DNA of 60,755 nt, taken from contig JACWAJ010000065.1 in assembly GCA_014874355.1 (NCBI GenBank), positions 1-60,755 of the forward strand, written 5' to 3'. The DNA is from a bacterium (GTDB lineage Bacteria > Chloroflexota > Dormibacteria > Aeolococcales > Aeolococcaceae). Under the pieces are notes generated by a model that saw only the letters and a list, made by a program, of their open reading frames with translations, made no database searches and was not told the origin of the DNA. A program made the position numbers and the translations under genes. Each line of letters opens with the position of its first letter. Position 1 is the stretch's first letter. Of the stretch, positions 41,962 through 51,578 are shown piece after piece.

Positions 41962-44865
41962 ATGTCACGCTTTTCTCCCGTCTCCAGCCGCGCCAAGTTC
42001 GCTGACGGCGAACTCCAGATCCTCGAGTTCTGGCGTGCCAACGAGGTCTTCCGGCGGGGGATGGAGCAGCGCTCGGATGCCGAGCCATTTGTCTTCTACG
42101 AGGGTCCGCCTACGGCCAACGGCGTTCCGGGCATCCATCATGTTCTGGCTCGCTCGTTCAAGGATCTCTTTCTTCGCTACAAGCAGATGTGTGGGTTCTA
42201 CGTGGAGCGCAAGGCGGGTTGGGATACCCACGGACTTCCCGTCGAGTTGGAGGTCGAGAAGCGCCTCAAGATCTCCGGCAAGCGCCAGATCGAGGATCTG
42301 GGTGTGGCCAAGTTCAACGAGCTTTGCAAGGCATCGGTCGGCAAGTACGTCGACGAGTGGGAGCGGGTCACTGAGCGGATGGGCTTTTGGCTCGACATGG
42401 AGCACCCGTACCGCACCTACGACGGCACGTACATCGAATCGGTGTGGTGGTCCCTCAAGCAACTCTGGGACAAGGGACTTCTGTACCGGGAGTATCGGGT
42501 CACGCCCTACTGCCCACGGTGTCAGACCACCCTGTCGTCACACGAGTTGTCGCTGGGCTACCGCGACGACACCAAAGACCCTTCCATCTACGTTAAGTTC
42601 CTGGTCGACGACGATCCCGACGGTCGGACCTATCTGCTGGCGTGGACCACCACACCGTGGACTTTGCCTGGGAACGTTGCCCTGGCGGTGCATCCAGACG
42701 AGACTTACGTAGAGGTCGAACAGGCTGGCGAACGCCTGATCTTGGCCAAAGCCCGGCTTTCAGTTCTCGAAGGCGACTACGTGGTGAGCCGGGAGTTTCC
42801 CGGTTCCACGTTGGTCGGTCGTTCCTATAAGCCGCTCTTCGCCGACATGCCCCCAGAGGGCCGGGCTTTTGTCGTCCTATCCGCGCCCGAGCTCGTGAAC
42901 ATGGAAGATGGCACCGGCATTGTTCACACCGCCGCCGCCTATGGCGAGGCCGACTTGGAACTCTGCCGGCGGGAAGGCGTGGCGGTGCGCCATGTGGTCG
43001 GCCTCGACGGACACTTTCTCGACGCGCAAACGCGTTACCACGGCATCTTCGTCAAGGACGCCGACCCGCAGATCATCTTGGATTTGGCCGAGGCGGGCAA
43101 CCTCTACAAGTCCGGCACCATCACGCACACCTATCCCTTCTGCTGGCGTTGCGATACGCCGCTGCTGTATTACGCGCTCGACTCGTGGTTCATCCGTACC
43201 AGCGCGGTCAAAGACCGGCTCATTCACCACAACCGTGGCGTCAACTGGCAGCCGGCGCATATTCGCGACGGTCGCATGGGCGATTGGCTGGATAACCTCG
43301 TCGACTGGAATCTGTCGCGAAGCCGCTACTGGGGGACGCCGGTGCCGATCTGGACTTGCGAAAGCTGCGGCGACAGCGTGTGCATCGGCAGTGCGGCCGA
43401 GGTCGGTTTAACCGTGCATGACGACCTCCACAAGCCCAATATCGATGCGATAACGCTCAAATGCGACAAGTGTCGGGGTGCTATGCGTCGGGTGCCAGAT
43501 GTCATCGATTGCTGGTACGACAGTGGCGCCATGCCCTTTGCTCAGTTGCACTATCCGTTCGAGAATGAGGCGGCATTCGAACGCAACACTCCCGCAGATT
43601 TCATCTGCGAGGCGATGGACCAGACACGCGGCTGGTTCTTTTCGCTGCTCGCCATCAATACGCTGCTCTTTGACAAGCCGGCCTACAAGAACGTGGTATG
43701 TCTCGGTCTTGTTCTAGACAAGCATGGCAAGAAGATGTCAAAGCGGACGGGCAACATCGTCATTCCCGATGAGGTGTTCAACGAATTCGGTGCCGACGCC
43801 ACGCGCTGGCACTTCTACAGCTCCGTATCCGCCGGGGGGGAGTACCGTGCGGGACGCGAGTTGGTTCAGGATGTCGTGCGCCGGTTCATGCTCACGCTCT
43901 GGAACACATACTCTTTCTTCGTCACCTACGCGGAGTTGGACGGTTTTGATCCCGCTGCGCCGGCCCCCGCCATTGCCGCCCGACCTGCGCTGGACCGCTG
44001 GTGTATGGCACGTCTGGCCGCGACGGTTGTGGCGGTGCGAGATGCGCTGGAGCGCTATGACGCCACCGACGCCACTCGGGCGATCGAAGGGTTCGTCGAA
44101 GACCTGTCCAAATGGTATGTGCGGCGTGGTCGCCGCCGGTTCTGGAAGGCCACCGGCCTAGATGACAGTGACAAGCAGGCGGCCTATGCCACTCTCTTTG
44201 ACGCGTTGCTGACCCTGTCGAAGTTGCTGGCGCCGTTCATGCCGTTCCTGGCTGAGCGGATGTACCGCAACCTGGTGGGCTTCGAAGGGGGCGAGCTTCC
44301 GCTGCCGGGCGCCGCCGATTCCGTCCACCTTTGCGACTTCCCCTCGGCGGAAGAGGCTTCCCTCGACGCCGAGATCATTGCCGAGATGGCGCGGTTGCGC
44401 CGTCTGGTCGAAGACGGGCTCGCGGGTCGCGAGACCGCCAAGATCAATGTGCGCCAGCCGTTGGCCTCAGCCACGATTGCCGGTGCCCATTTCGATCCCG
44501 AGCTTGAAGAAATCTTCTGTGACGAACTCAACGTCAAGACCGTTGGCTATACAGCGCGGGTGGGCCAGTTCGAGAGCGTAAGTCTCGATACGTTCATCAC
44601 CGATGAACTACGTCTGGAAGGCGTGGTTCGCGAGTTGAGCCGCAAGGTCAACGACCTGCGCAAGCGTGCCGAGTTGGCACTCGATGACCGCATAGTCCTG
44701 CAGATCGATGCCGACGGCGACATCCGCCGTGCGGTCGACTTTCACGGTGACCACCTCAAATGTGAGATCCTCGCCACCGCCATCCTATGGGGGCGTGGCG
44801 ATACGGTTGCCGAGTGGGAGGGAGAGTTGTGCGGTGTACGGTGCTGGCTGGGGGTGGCTCGCTGA
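41962..44865 (+). CDS. ileS: Isoleucyl-tRNA synthetase, type 2
   Basis: A 967-residue class I synthetase charging tRNA-Ile, with an editing domain. The HIGH motif is GIHH (about 57-60, in GVPGIHHVLARS), and the KMSKS motif is KMSKR (about 591-595). The pattern ESVWWSLKQLWDKGLLY and the C-terminal region lacking the bacterial zinc finger fit the type-2 (eukaryote-like) group, often resistant to mupirocin. ATG 41962 gives a normal N-terminus; no Shine-Dalgarno is visible, but TATCCT (41946-41951) ends 10 nt upstream. Confidence 0.95.
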   Translation: MSRFSPVSSRAKFADGELQILEFWRANEVFRRGMEQRSDAEPFVFYEGPPTANGVPGIHHVLARSFKDLFLRYKQMCGFYVERKAGWDTHGLPVELEVEKRLKISGKRQIEDLGVAKFNELCKASVGKYVDEWERVTERMGFWLDMEHPYRTYDGTYIESVWWSLKQLWDKGLLYREYRVTPYCPRCQTTLSSHELSLGYRDDTKDPSIYVKFLVDDDPDGRTYLLAWTTTPWTLPGNVALAVHPDETYVEVEQAGERLILAKARLSVLEGDYVVSREFPGSTLVGRSYKPLFADMPPEGRAFVVLSAPELVNMEDGTGIVHTAAAYGEADLELCRREGVAVRHVVGLDGHFLDAQTRYHGIFVKDADPQIILDLAEAGNLYKSGTITHTYPFCWRCDTPLLYYALDSWFIRTSAVKDRLIHHNRGVNWQPAHIRDGRMGDWLDNLVDWNLSRSRYWGTPVPIWTCESCGDSVCIGSAAEVGLTVHDDLHKPNIDAITLKCDKCRGAMRRVPDVIDCWYDSGAMPFAQLHYPFENEAAFERNTPADFICEAMDQTRGWFFSLLAINTLLFDKPAYKNVVCLGLVLDKHGKKMSKRTGNIVIPDEVFNEFGADATRWHFYSSVSAGGEYRAGRELVQDVVRRFMLTLWNTYSFFVTYAELDGFDPAAPAPAIAARPALDRWCMARLAATVVAVRDALERYDATDATRAIEGFVEDLSKWYVRRGRRRFWKATGLDDSDKQAAYATLFDALLTLSKLLAPFMPFLAERMYRNLVGFEGGELPLPGAADSVHLCDFPSAEEASLDAEIIAEMARLRRLVEDGLAGRETAKINVRQPLASATIAGAHFDPELEEIFCDELNVKTVGYTARVGQFESVSLDTFITDELRLEGVVRELSRKVNDLRKRAELALDDRIVLQIDADGDIRRAVDFHGDHLKCEILATAILWGRGDTVAEWEGELCGVRCWLGVAR

Positions 44866-44873
44866 GCGCGCCT

Positions 44874-45353
44874 GTGGCGGTGTCCGGCACGTTTAGGCTC
44901 CGATCGTTTGCGGTCATGATCCTGAGTGCTGTCGTGGTTGTCGTCGCCGACCATTTGACCAAGTGGTGGGTGGCGACCAGCCTGCCGCTTGATGGAGAGT
45001 GGCCGATGGGGGCGCCGTTTGTCATCCGTCACGTCGAGAACCGTGGTGCCGCTTTCAGTCTGCTGCCCCAAGCGCAGTGGCTCTTTCTCGCCGTTGCCGC
45101 CGTGGTTTGCGTCTACATTCTGTTTGCGGGGCACCGGTTTGGCAGCAGCCTCTATCGTCAAACGGTGCTGGGTGTCATTCTCGGAGGAGCGGCATCCAAT
45201 GCCATCGATCGTCTCAGTCAGGAGTATGTGGTGGATTTCATCGACATGCGGCATTGGCCGGTATTCAATATCGCCGACATTGCCATCTGCTGCGGCATCG
45301 CACTGGCGGTTTTCACCTTTCGTCCTGCTGGCGATGCCAGAAATCAAGGATGA
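44874..45353 (+). CDS. lspA: Lipoprotein signal peptidase
   Basis: About 159 residues, an aspartyl membrane protease that removes lipoprotein signal peptides. Four helices are visible. The catalytic Asp pair lies in NAIDRL and FNIADIAI, and ENRGAAFS is the conserved periplasmic-loop motif. The start is uncertain between GTG 44874 and GTG 44880, both just after the ileS stop. Stop overlaps rluD (ATGA). Confidence 0.92.
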   Translation: MAVSGTFRLRSFAVMILSAVVVVVADHLTKWWVATSLPLDGEWPMGAPFVIRHVENRGAAFSLLPQAQWLFLAVAAVVCVYILFAGHRFGSSLYRQTVLGVILGGAASNAIDRLSQEYVVDFIDMRHWPVFNIADIAICCGIALAVFTFRPAGDARNQG

Positions 45354-46276
45354 GCCAAGTGAACCTGGTGACCACTCCATCGCGTCTTGACCTCTGGCTC
45401 GCTTCGAGCCGGAGCATTACCCGGCATGCCGCCCAAGTTCTCATCGAGTCGGGAAGGGTGAGTGTCAATGGCCGGTCCGGTCGGGCAGGACACCGTATGC
45501 GGGATGCCGACGTTGTCGAAGTGGACGGGGCTCCAGACGCGCTTGAGGCCACCCCGGACCCTGGTGGTGTCGGGCCACTCGTCCACCTCAGCGTTGTTTT
45601 CGAGGACGACTGGCTCGCCGTCATCGACAAGCCGGCTGGACTGGTGGTCCATCCTGCCCCAGGCCATGCCGACGGTACGCTGGCGGATGGTCTGCGCCAG
45701 CGCGGGACGACGTGGTCGCTGCTCGGCGGTGCCGAACGGCCCGGAATCGTCCACCGTCTCGACCGCGACACCTCGGGGCTACTTGTCGTCGCCAAAACCG
45801 AGGCGGCGCATCGAGCGCTTGCGGCCCAGCTCGCCGACCGCTCGTTGGGACGCCGCTACTGGGCCATGGTCCATGGCCGGGTTGCAGAGGACACAGCTAG
45901 GATTGAAGCCCCGATTGGGCGCGATCCGCGCGAGCGCAAGCGGATGGCGGTTGTCGACAACGGTCGCGATGCCGTCACCGAATTTGTGGTTCTCGAACGC
46001 TTCGCCGCTCATACCACGCTGGACGTGGGGCTGTGGACCGGACGTACCCACCAGATCCGCGTTCATCTGGCGCATATCGGCAAGCCGGTGGTTGGCGATC
46101 CCCTCTATGGCCGTCGAGGCGATCGCCTGATCGAGCCGGCGGCGCCTCGACTGGCACTTCACGCCAACCGATTGCGTTTTTTGCACCCCGTTGACGGCAA
46201 ACCCCGACAGTTCGAATCCTCGCTGCCACAAGAGCTGGTGGATCTGCTGCGTCGCGTTCGGGAGGCGAAGCTGTGA
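45350..46276 (+). CDS. rluD: Ribosomal large subunit pseudouridine synthase (RluD type)
   Basis: A 308-residue protein: N-terminal S4 RNA-binding domain (RLDLWLAS to VEVDG) and a PseudoU synthase domain with the catalytic Asp in HRLDRDTSGLLVVAKT. Downstream KPVVGDPLYG and the RTHQIRVHLAH loop confirm the RluA/RluD family. It isomerises uridines of 23S rRNA. The lspA-rluD pair is typical of many bacteria. ATG overlaps the lspA stop, GTGA links it to gmk. Confidence 0.93.
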   Translation: MSQVNLVTTPSRLDLWLASSRSITRHAAQVLIESGRVSVNGRSGRAGHRMRDADVVEVDGAPDALEATPDPGGVGPLVHLSVVFEDDWLAVIDKPAGLVVHPAPGHADGTLADGLRQRGTTWSLLGGAERPGIVHRLDRDTSGLLVVAKTEAAHRALAAQLADRSLGRRYWAMVHGRVAEDTARIEAPIGRDPRERKRMAVVDNGRDAVTEFVVLERFAAHTTLDVGLWTGRTHQIRVHLAHIGKPVVGDPLYGRRGDRLIEPAAPRLALHANRLRFLHPVDGKPRQFESSLPQELVDLLRRVREAKL

Positions 46277-46863
46277 GTGCGGCATCCGGGCGGCTCATCG
46301 TCCTCTCCGGTCCCAGCGGCGTTGGCAAAGACACCGTCCTGCGCGAACTCTTCCGGCTCGACCCCACGTTGCGATACTCGGTGTCATATACGACTCGAGC
46401 GCCACGGCCGGGTGAGGTCGATGGCGAGTCGTACTCTTTCGTCGACGAGCCCACCTTCCGTGCCATGGTGGCGCGAGATGAGTTCCTGGAATGGGCGGAG
46501 GTTCACGGTCATCTCTATGGCACGTCGAAACGGCGCCTCGAGGCGGGACTGGCGCGTTCCGAGGAGATCGTTCTCAAGTTAGACGTTCAAGGTGCGGCCA
46601 GGGTGCGGCGCCGTGTCGCTCGCGAAGCGATCTTCATCTTCCTACTGCCGCCGAGTAATGCCGAGTTGCGCCGCCGGCTTACGGAACGGGCGACGGAGGA
46701 TGCGGCTGCGAGGCAGCTTCGTGTCGACAATGCGGTGGCCGAGCTGGCCGAGGCGGAGAAGTACGATCATTGCATCGTGAACGAGTCGGTTGAGAAGACC
46801 AGCCGGTGCATCCTCGATATCATCAAGGCGAGCCGGTTCGATTTCGTGACGGAGAGGTCTTAG
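46273..46863 (+). CDS. gmk: Guanylate kinase
   Basis: A 196-residue GMP kinase. P-loop LSGPSGVGKDT, GMP-binding SVSYTTRAPRPGEVDG with YSFVD, and the lid RRRLTERATED are all present. GTG 46273 overlaps the rluD stop. The rpoZ gene that often follows gmk is not here; coaC follows instead. Confidence 0.95.
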   Translation: MSAASGRLIVLSGPSGVGKDTVLRELFRLDPTLRYSVSYTTRAPRPGEVDGESYSFVDEPTFRAMVARDEFLEWAEVHGHLYGTSKRRLEAGLARSEEIVLKLDVQGAARVRRRVAREAIFIFLLPPSNAELRRRLTERATEDAAARQLRVDNAVAELAEAEKYDHCIVNESVEKTSRCILDIIKASRFDFVTERS

Positions 46864-46871
46864 GGCCCTTA

Positions 46872-47441
46872 ATGTCTGACGCCTTGAACGGTCGACACGT
46901 TCTTGTGGGTGTGGGCGGTTCGATCGCCGCCTTCAAGAGTTGCCTCGTTGTGACCGAGTTGCGCAATCGTGGTGCGGAGGTGCGCGTTGCCATGACCGGC
47001 GGCGCCCAGCGCTTCGTCACGCCACTTACATTGCAGAGTCTCAGCGGCCATCCGGTGGTGGCCTCGTTGTGGGCCGGCGAACCCGTCGGTGCATCCCCTG
47101 AGCACGGCATGATCCACCTGTCGCTGGCAGAGTGGACTGAGATACAGGTTGTGGTGGCGGCGCCGGCCAACCTCATTGCGAGGCTTGCCTTGGGGTTTGC
47201 CGATGACGCCGTAACCGCCACGGCGCTGGCGTGCTCGGCGCCGCTGATAGTCGCTCCGGCGATGGAGACGGCGATGTGGCGGCATCCAGCGGTCGAGGCG
47301 AACGTCGCAATGCTGCAGAGTCGGGGCACTCGTTTCGTGGGCCCGATTGGCGGACGCCTGGCGTCCGGCATTGAGGGCGAGGGCCGCATGGCAGAGGCTG
47401 AGGCGATCGTCGCCACCATCGAGTCGACCCTTGCCAGCTGA
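46872..47441 (+). CDS. coaC: Phosphopantothenoylcysteine decarboxylase (CoaC), separate polypeptide
   Basis: A 189-residue flavoprotein of the HFCD family that decarboxylates phosphopantothenoyl-cysteine in CoA synthesis. GVGGSIAAFKS binds FMN; the catalytic His is in MIHLSLAEWTEI, followed by APANLIARLA. The substrate motif usually read PxMNxxMW is PAMETAMW here, with Glu in place of Asn. Normally CoaC is fused to CoaB; here its stop overlaps the CoaB start by 11 bp. Confidence 0.88.
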   Translation: MSDALNGRHVLVGVGGSIAAFKSCLVVTELRNRGAEVRVAMTGGAQRFVTPLTLQSLSGHPVVASLWAGEPVGASPEHGMIHLSLAEWTEIQVVVAAPANLIARLALGFADDAVTATALACSAPLIVAPAMETAMWRHPAVEANVAMLQSRGTRFVGPIGGRLASGIEGEGRMAEAEAIVATIESTLAS

Positions 47442-48126
47442 TCTGCGCGGTCGGCGAGTTGTCGTCACCGCAGGGGGCACTCGCGAGCCCATCGATCCAG
47501 TGCGCTATATCACCAATCGCAGCAGTGGCAAGATGGGCAATGCCCTGGCTCGAGCTGCACGTGATGCGGGCGCCGCCGTGTTCCTGGTCACGGCGGCCCG
47601 AGTGCCAATCCATATTCGCGATATCCGTACCGTCAAAGTGGACACCGCCGCTGAAATGCACGCCCGCGTACGCGAGTGCCTGGCACCGGGTGCCGTGCTC
47701 ATCATGGCGGCAGCCGTGGCCGACTACCGCGCGGTCGAGGTCTCATCCGGCAAGCTGAAGAAGTCGGAGAGTGGTGTGACTTTGGAACTCGAACCCACGG
47801 TCGATATTCTCGCCACTCTGGCGAGCGATTTGTTGCGTGACGAACTCTTTGTCGTCGGCTTTGCGGCCGAGACCGAAGATCACGTTGCCAACGGTTATGC
47901 CAAACTCGTCGCCAAGCGGATGGACATCTGCGTTGTCAACGATGTCTCGTCACCGGGCATTGGAATTGGAGCCGATGACAACGCCGTGACCATCGTCGAT
48001 CGCGACGGGATTGTTGCAGAGGTGCCTCGAGCCCCTAAGTTCGAGGTTGCCCAGCGAATCTTGGAATACGTTGCCGCACGGCTACCCCGGGTGCATGCGG
48101 GAGCGACAGAAGGGAACGAACTCTAA
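47431..48126 (+). CDS. coaB: Phosphopantothenate--cysteine ligase (CoaB), separate polypeptide
   Basis: About 231 residues, the CTP-dependent ligase domain. VVVTAGGTREPIDPVRYITNRSSGKMG binds nucleotide, AAAVADYR and the catalytic-Lys region GKLKKSE follow, and VVGFAAETED and NDVSSPGIGIGADDN complete the domain. The likely start is TTG 47431, within coaC; a longer frame from 47347 is mostly shadow sequence. The two proteins probably form the CoaBC complex. Confidence 0.88.
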   Translation: MPADLRGRRVVVTAGGTREPIDPVRYITNRSSGKMGNALARAARDAGAAVFLVTAARVPIHIRDIRTVKVDTAAEMHARVRECLAPGAVLIMAAAVADYRAVEVSSGKLKKSESGVTLELEPTVDILATLASDLLRDELFVVGFAAETEDHVANGYAKLVAKRMDICVVNDVSSPGIGIGADDNAVTIVDRDGIVAEVPRAPKFEVAQRILEYVAARLPRVHAGATEGNEL

Positions 48127-48127
48127 C

Positions 48128-50143
48128 GTGCGTTTCGTTCAGGTCGTGCCCGACGTTCGATCGGTGCTGCCGAGCGACACCTTCTCCTACACGGTTCCTG
48201 CGGAGTACGTGGAGCGTGCCGTCATTGGGGCGAGGGTGGAAGTCCCCTTCGGAGCGAGGAACGTCACCGGGGTTATCGTCGGCACCAACGACGACGTGAC
48301 GCGTTCCGATGCCAAGCCGGTCATCTCGGTCTTCGACGAGCCTCCGTTGCTGGAACCGTACCGGGTCGAACTGGCTCGGTTCATTGCGATGCGCTATTGC
48401 GCTCCGCTGGGCGAGGTTGTCAAGGCCATGGTCCCGCGAGGTGTGCGTGCGGCCCGGCCGGGTGGGCGCAAGCGCCAACCGCGGACGGTATCCCGAGCGG
48501 TCGATGCAACGCGTGCGACTACCGATGACCGCGAGTTGCCGCCGCGTCTGACACCGGCTCAATCGGTCGCGGTGCAACCGCTTCTCGCCGCCATTGCCGA
48601 CCACGCCTATCGTGGCGTTCTGCTCCACGGGGTAACCGGGTCGGGTAAGACCGAGGTCTACCTGACAGCCATCGCGGCGGTACTGGAAGCCCGGCGCCAG
48701 GCGATCGTCATGGTTCCCGAGATTGCGCTCACACCGCAGACGATCCACCGGTTTGCGGCGCGCTTTCCAGGGCGCATCGCCGTCATGCACTCGGCCTTGA
48801 CCGACTCGGCGCGAGCCTTGGCGTGGCGGCGCATTCGGAATGGCGATCTCGATATCGTAATCGGTTCGCGCAGTGCCATCTTTGCGCCGCTGCCACGGCT
48901 GGGGCTGATCGTGGTCGACGAGGAGGACGCCCATGCCTACAAACAGGACCGGGTGCCTCGATACCAGGTGGTGGACGTGGCGCTGGAGCTCGGTCGCCTG
49001 TGCCAGGTCCCCGTCGTCCTTGGCAGTGCCACGCCGCGGATAGAAACCTTCTTTGCGGCGCATACCGGGCGGCTCGAACTGGCAACCCTGCCAGAGCGTG
49101 TCAGCGGCCGGGCGCTGCCTCCAATCGAGGTCGTCGACCTGCGCGAGGAACTGCGTGCCGGTAACTTCACCCCGCTGTCGCAGACGCTCGACGCTGCGCT
49201 GCGTGAGTGTCACGCCGCCGGCGGCCAGTCGATCCTCTTTCTCAATCGGCGTGGGACGGCAACTGTCATCATGTGCCGGAGTTGTGGCGAGACACTCCAA
49301 TGCGATGCGTGCTCGGTTTCCATGGTCTATCACGCCGCGCGTAGGCGGTGTGACTGCCACTACTGTGGGGCGACGCGAGCTCTGCCCGAGAAATGTCCGG
49401 CATGCGGTTCCAAGGCGATCCGTCAGTTGGGCACGGGCACAGAAAGGCTCGAGTCCGAAATGCGTGAACGCTTTCCAACGCTGCGGCTACTGCGGATGGA
49501 TCGTGACACCACGGCTTCACGCGATGCCCATTTCACAATTTACGATGCCTTTCGCAATGGTGAAGCGGACTGCCTCATAGGCACGCAGATGGTGGCCAAG
49601 GGCTGGGATCTTGGCAATGTTCGTCTGGTGGGCATCGTCAACGCCGACACGGCGCTGCACTTCCCCGACTACCGCAGCGGTGAGGTGACGTTCTCATTGC
49701 TCACGCAGGTGGCAGGGCGGACGGGTCGTGGTTACGAGCTGGCGCGGGTCGTCTTACAGACCTATAGCCCCGGGCACTACTCGGTGCGCCATGCGATCAC
49801 CCACGACTATCTGGGCTTTGCACATGAGGAGATCCGCCTGCGCAAAGCTCTGGGGTTTCCTCCGTACTCGAGGCTGGTCACATGCACCTTCAGTCACAAG
49901 GACGATGCTGTGTGTGAGGCTGAAGCCCGCGAATTGGTGCGAAAACTCTCTGATACACTCGATATTGGTGTCGGGCTCGTCGTTCTCGGTCCGACTCCGG
50001 CCTTGCTTCACCGCCTCCGCGGGGATTACCGCTGGCAGTTCACGGTGAGGGGGATCCACATAGAGACGGCGTTTCCCCATCTTCCCAGCGGCAGGGGACG
50101 CGGCGGCGGATCCTGGAGCATCGACGTCGACCCCACACCATGA
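48128..50143 (+). CDS. priA: Primosomal replication protein PriA (helicase)
   Basis: A 671-residue SF2 helicase that restarts replication forks. Order: 3'-DNA-binding domain (VRFVQVVPDVRSVLPSDTF), Walker A GVTGSGKTE near 168, Walker B DEED at 264-267 (most PriA have DEEH), zinc-binding CRSCGETLQCDAC and CHYCG/CPACG, and the C-terminal domain. All eight zinc Cys seem present. GTG 48128 is chosen at the family N-terminus. Stop overlaps def (ATGA). Confidence 0.94.
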   Translation: MRFVQVVPDVRSVLPSDTFSYTVPAEYVERAVIGARVEVPFGARNVTGVIVGTNDDVTRSDAKPVISVFDEPPLLEPYRVELARFIAMRYCAPLGEVVKAMVPRGVRAARPGGRKRQPRTVSRAVDATRATTDDRELPPRLTPAQSVAVQPLLAAIADHAYRGVLLHGVTGSGKTEVYLTAIAAVLEARRQAIVMVPEIALTPQTIHRFAARFPGRIAVMHSALTDSARALAWRRIRNGDLDIVIGSRSAIFAPLPRLGLIVVDEEDAHAYKQDRVPRYQVVDVALELGRLCQVPVVLGSATPRIETFFAAHTGRLELATLPERVSGRALPPIEVVDLREELRAGNFTPLSQTLDAALRECHAAGGQSILFLNRRGTATVIMCRSCGETLQCDACSVSMVYHAARRRCDCHYCGATRALPEKCPACGSKAIRQLGTGTERLESEMRERFPTLRLLRMDRDTTASRDAHFTIYDAFRNGEADCLIGTQMVAKGWDLGNVRLVGIVNADTALHFPDYRSGEVTFSLLTQVAGRTGRGYELARVVLQTYSPGHYSVRHAITHDYLGFAHEEIRLRKALGFPPYSRLVTCTFSHKDDAVCEAEARELVRKLSDTLDIGVGLVVLGPTPALLHRLRGDYRWQFTVRGIHIETAFPHLPSGRGRGGGSWSIDVDPTP

Positions 50144-50664
50144 GGAGCAGTTCCGTGGCCGTCCTTCCCGTTGTCGTTGTCGCCGACAACAACCCCGTTC
50201 TGACCACCAAGGCGTCGCACGTTCCTAAAGTCGACGGTCAGATACGCCGTCTCATGGAGGACATGATCGAGACCATGCGCGCCAACCATGGTGTCGGCCT
50301 TGCCGCACCGCAGATTGGTATCAGCCTTCGGGTGATCGTTCTCGAGGTGGACGGGCGTGTTCATCAACTGGCCAACCCCGAGTTGGTTCGCTGCCAGGGA
50401 GAGCAGATCGGTTACGAAGGCTGCCTCTCGGTTCCGGGTCTCGTCGGCGAGGTGGCGCGTTGTGAGCGTGTCGTTGCCAAGGGTCTGAATCGCAATGGCA
50501 AGGAGATCCGGGTCAAGGGCGACGATTTGCTGGCGCGGGCGATCCAGCACGAAATCGACCATCTCGACGGGGTTCTGTTCACCACCAAGGTGACTCCGGG
50601 GACACTTCGAGAGGCATCTCTAGACGAGGTAGCTGATGACGTCGCCGGCGAGGTGACGATCTGA
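50140..50664 (+). CDS. def: Peptide deformylase
   Basis: A 174-residue metalloenzyme removing formyl groups from new proteins. The three motifs are intact: GVGLAAPQIG, EGCLSVPG (metal Cys) and QHEIDHLDG (two metal His and catalytic Glu). It precedes fmt, the enzyme that adds the formyl group, which is the usual order. A 12-residue N-terminal stretch and acidic C-terminus are the only extensions. Confidence 0.95.
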   Translation: MRSSSVAVLPVVVVADNNPVLTTKASHVPKVDGQIRRLMEDMIETMRANHGVGLAAPQIGISLRVIVLEVDGRVHQLANPELVRCQGEQIGYEGCLSVPGLVGEVARCERVVAKGLNRNGKEIRVKGDDLLARAIQHEIDHLDGVLFTTKVTPGTLREASLDEVADDVAGEVTI

Positions 50665-50669
50665 CCCGT

Positions 50670-51578
50670 TTGCGCGCCGTCTTTGCGGGGACGGCCGAAT
50701 TCTCCGTTCCATCATTGCGGGTGACTGCAGACCGCTGTGACGTTGTCGCCGTCGTCACCCAGCCCGATCGTCTCGGTAGTCGCGGGCGCCCGGCTCCGCG
50801 CCCGGTTGCTGACTGCGCCAGGGACTTGGGCCTGCCGGTGCTCCATCTGGCAAGGGTTCGCGACGCTACGGCCATCGCTGAGATCCTGGCCTACGCCGCC
50901 GATGTGCTGGTGGTAGCCGCTTACGGGCAGATCCTTCCAGTCGAACTTATGCAAGGCCATCGTCTAGGTGGCGTGAACGTCCATGCCTCGCTGCTGCCGC
51001 GCTGGCGTGGAGCGGCACCAATTGCGGCAGCCATTCTTCACGGCGATGTCGAGACAGGGGTTTCGATCATGCGCATCGAGGAGGGGCTCGACACCGGGGC
51101 GGTCTATGCGACGCGGGCGATTCCCATCCCGGAACGGGCTACGACACTGCAGTTGGGTGCCGAACTCGCCAGCCTCGGCTCCACGCTACTGGGTGAGATT
51201 CTGGATGAACTGGCCAAGGGTGATCTCGTGCATCCAGAGGTTCAGGATGACACGCAGGCCACCTATGCGCCGCGGCTTGGGCGCGATGACGGTCGGGTTG
51301 ACTGGCGGCAGTGCACAGCATCGGATGTGGACCGTATGGTTCGAGCACTCAACCCCTGGCCCGGTGTCACGGCGCTCCTTGCGGCGCGTGAGGTGCGGAT
51401 CTGTGCCGGCGAGGTGTTGGGGGGTGCCAAGAGTCCCGAGAGTCCCGGTGCCATCCTGCTCAAGGGTCACGATTGCGTCGATGTGGCCACGGCTTCCGGG
51501 GTCTTTCGGATCAGCGAAGTTCAGCCACCGGGCGCCCGGCGCATGACTGCCGCCGCCTACCTGCGCGGTCTGCGTTAG
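50670..51578 (+). CDS. fmt: Methionyl-tRNA formyltransferase
   Basis: A 302-residue enzyme that formylates Met-tRNA for initiation. FAGTAEFSVPSL at the N-terminus, GRPAPRPV in place of the tRNA-acceptor loop, VNVHASLLPRWRGAAPI with the catalytic Asn-His, and the C-terminal RALNPWPG domain are clear. TTG 50670 is the apparent start, 5 bp after def. Its stop shares bases with the convergent SseB-like stop (TTAG). Confidence 0.94.
   Translation: MRAVFAGTAEFSVPSLRVTADRCDVVAVVTQPDRLGSRGRPAPRPVADCARDLGLPVLHLARVRDATAIAEILAYAADVLVVAAYGQILPVELMQGHRLGGVNVHASLLPRWRGAAPIAAAILHGDVETGVSIMRIEEGLDTGAVYATRAIPIPERATTLQLGAELASLGSTLLGEILDELAKGDLVHPEVQDDTQATYAPRLGRDDGRVDWRQCTASDVDRMVRALNPWPGVTALLAAREVRICAGEVLGGAKSPESPGAILLKGHDCVDVATASGVFRISEVQPPGARRMTAAAYLRGLR

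Noticed and set aside
44999-45349. Long N-terminal extension of RluD
   Set aside because: The upstream part is a shadow of lspA in another frame; ATG 45350 overlaps the lspA stop and starts the S4 domain.
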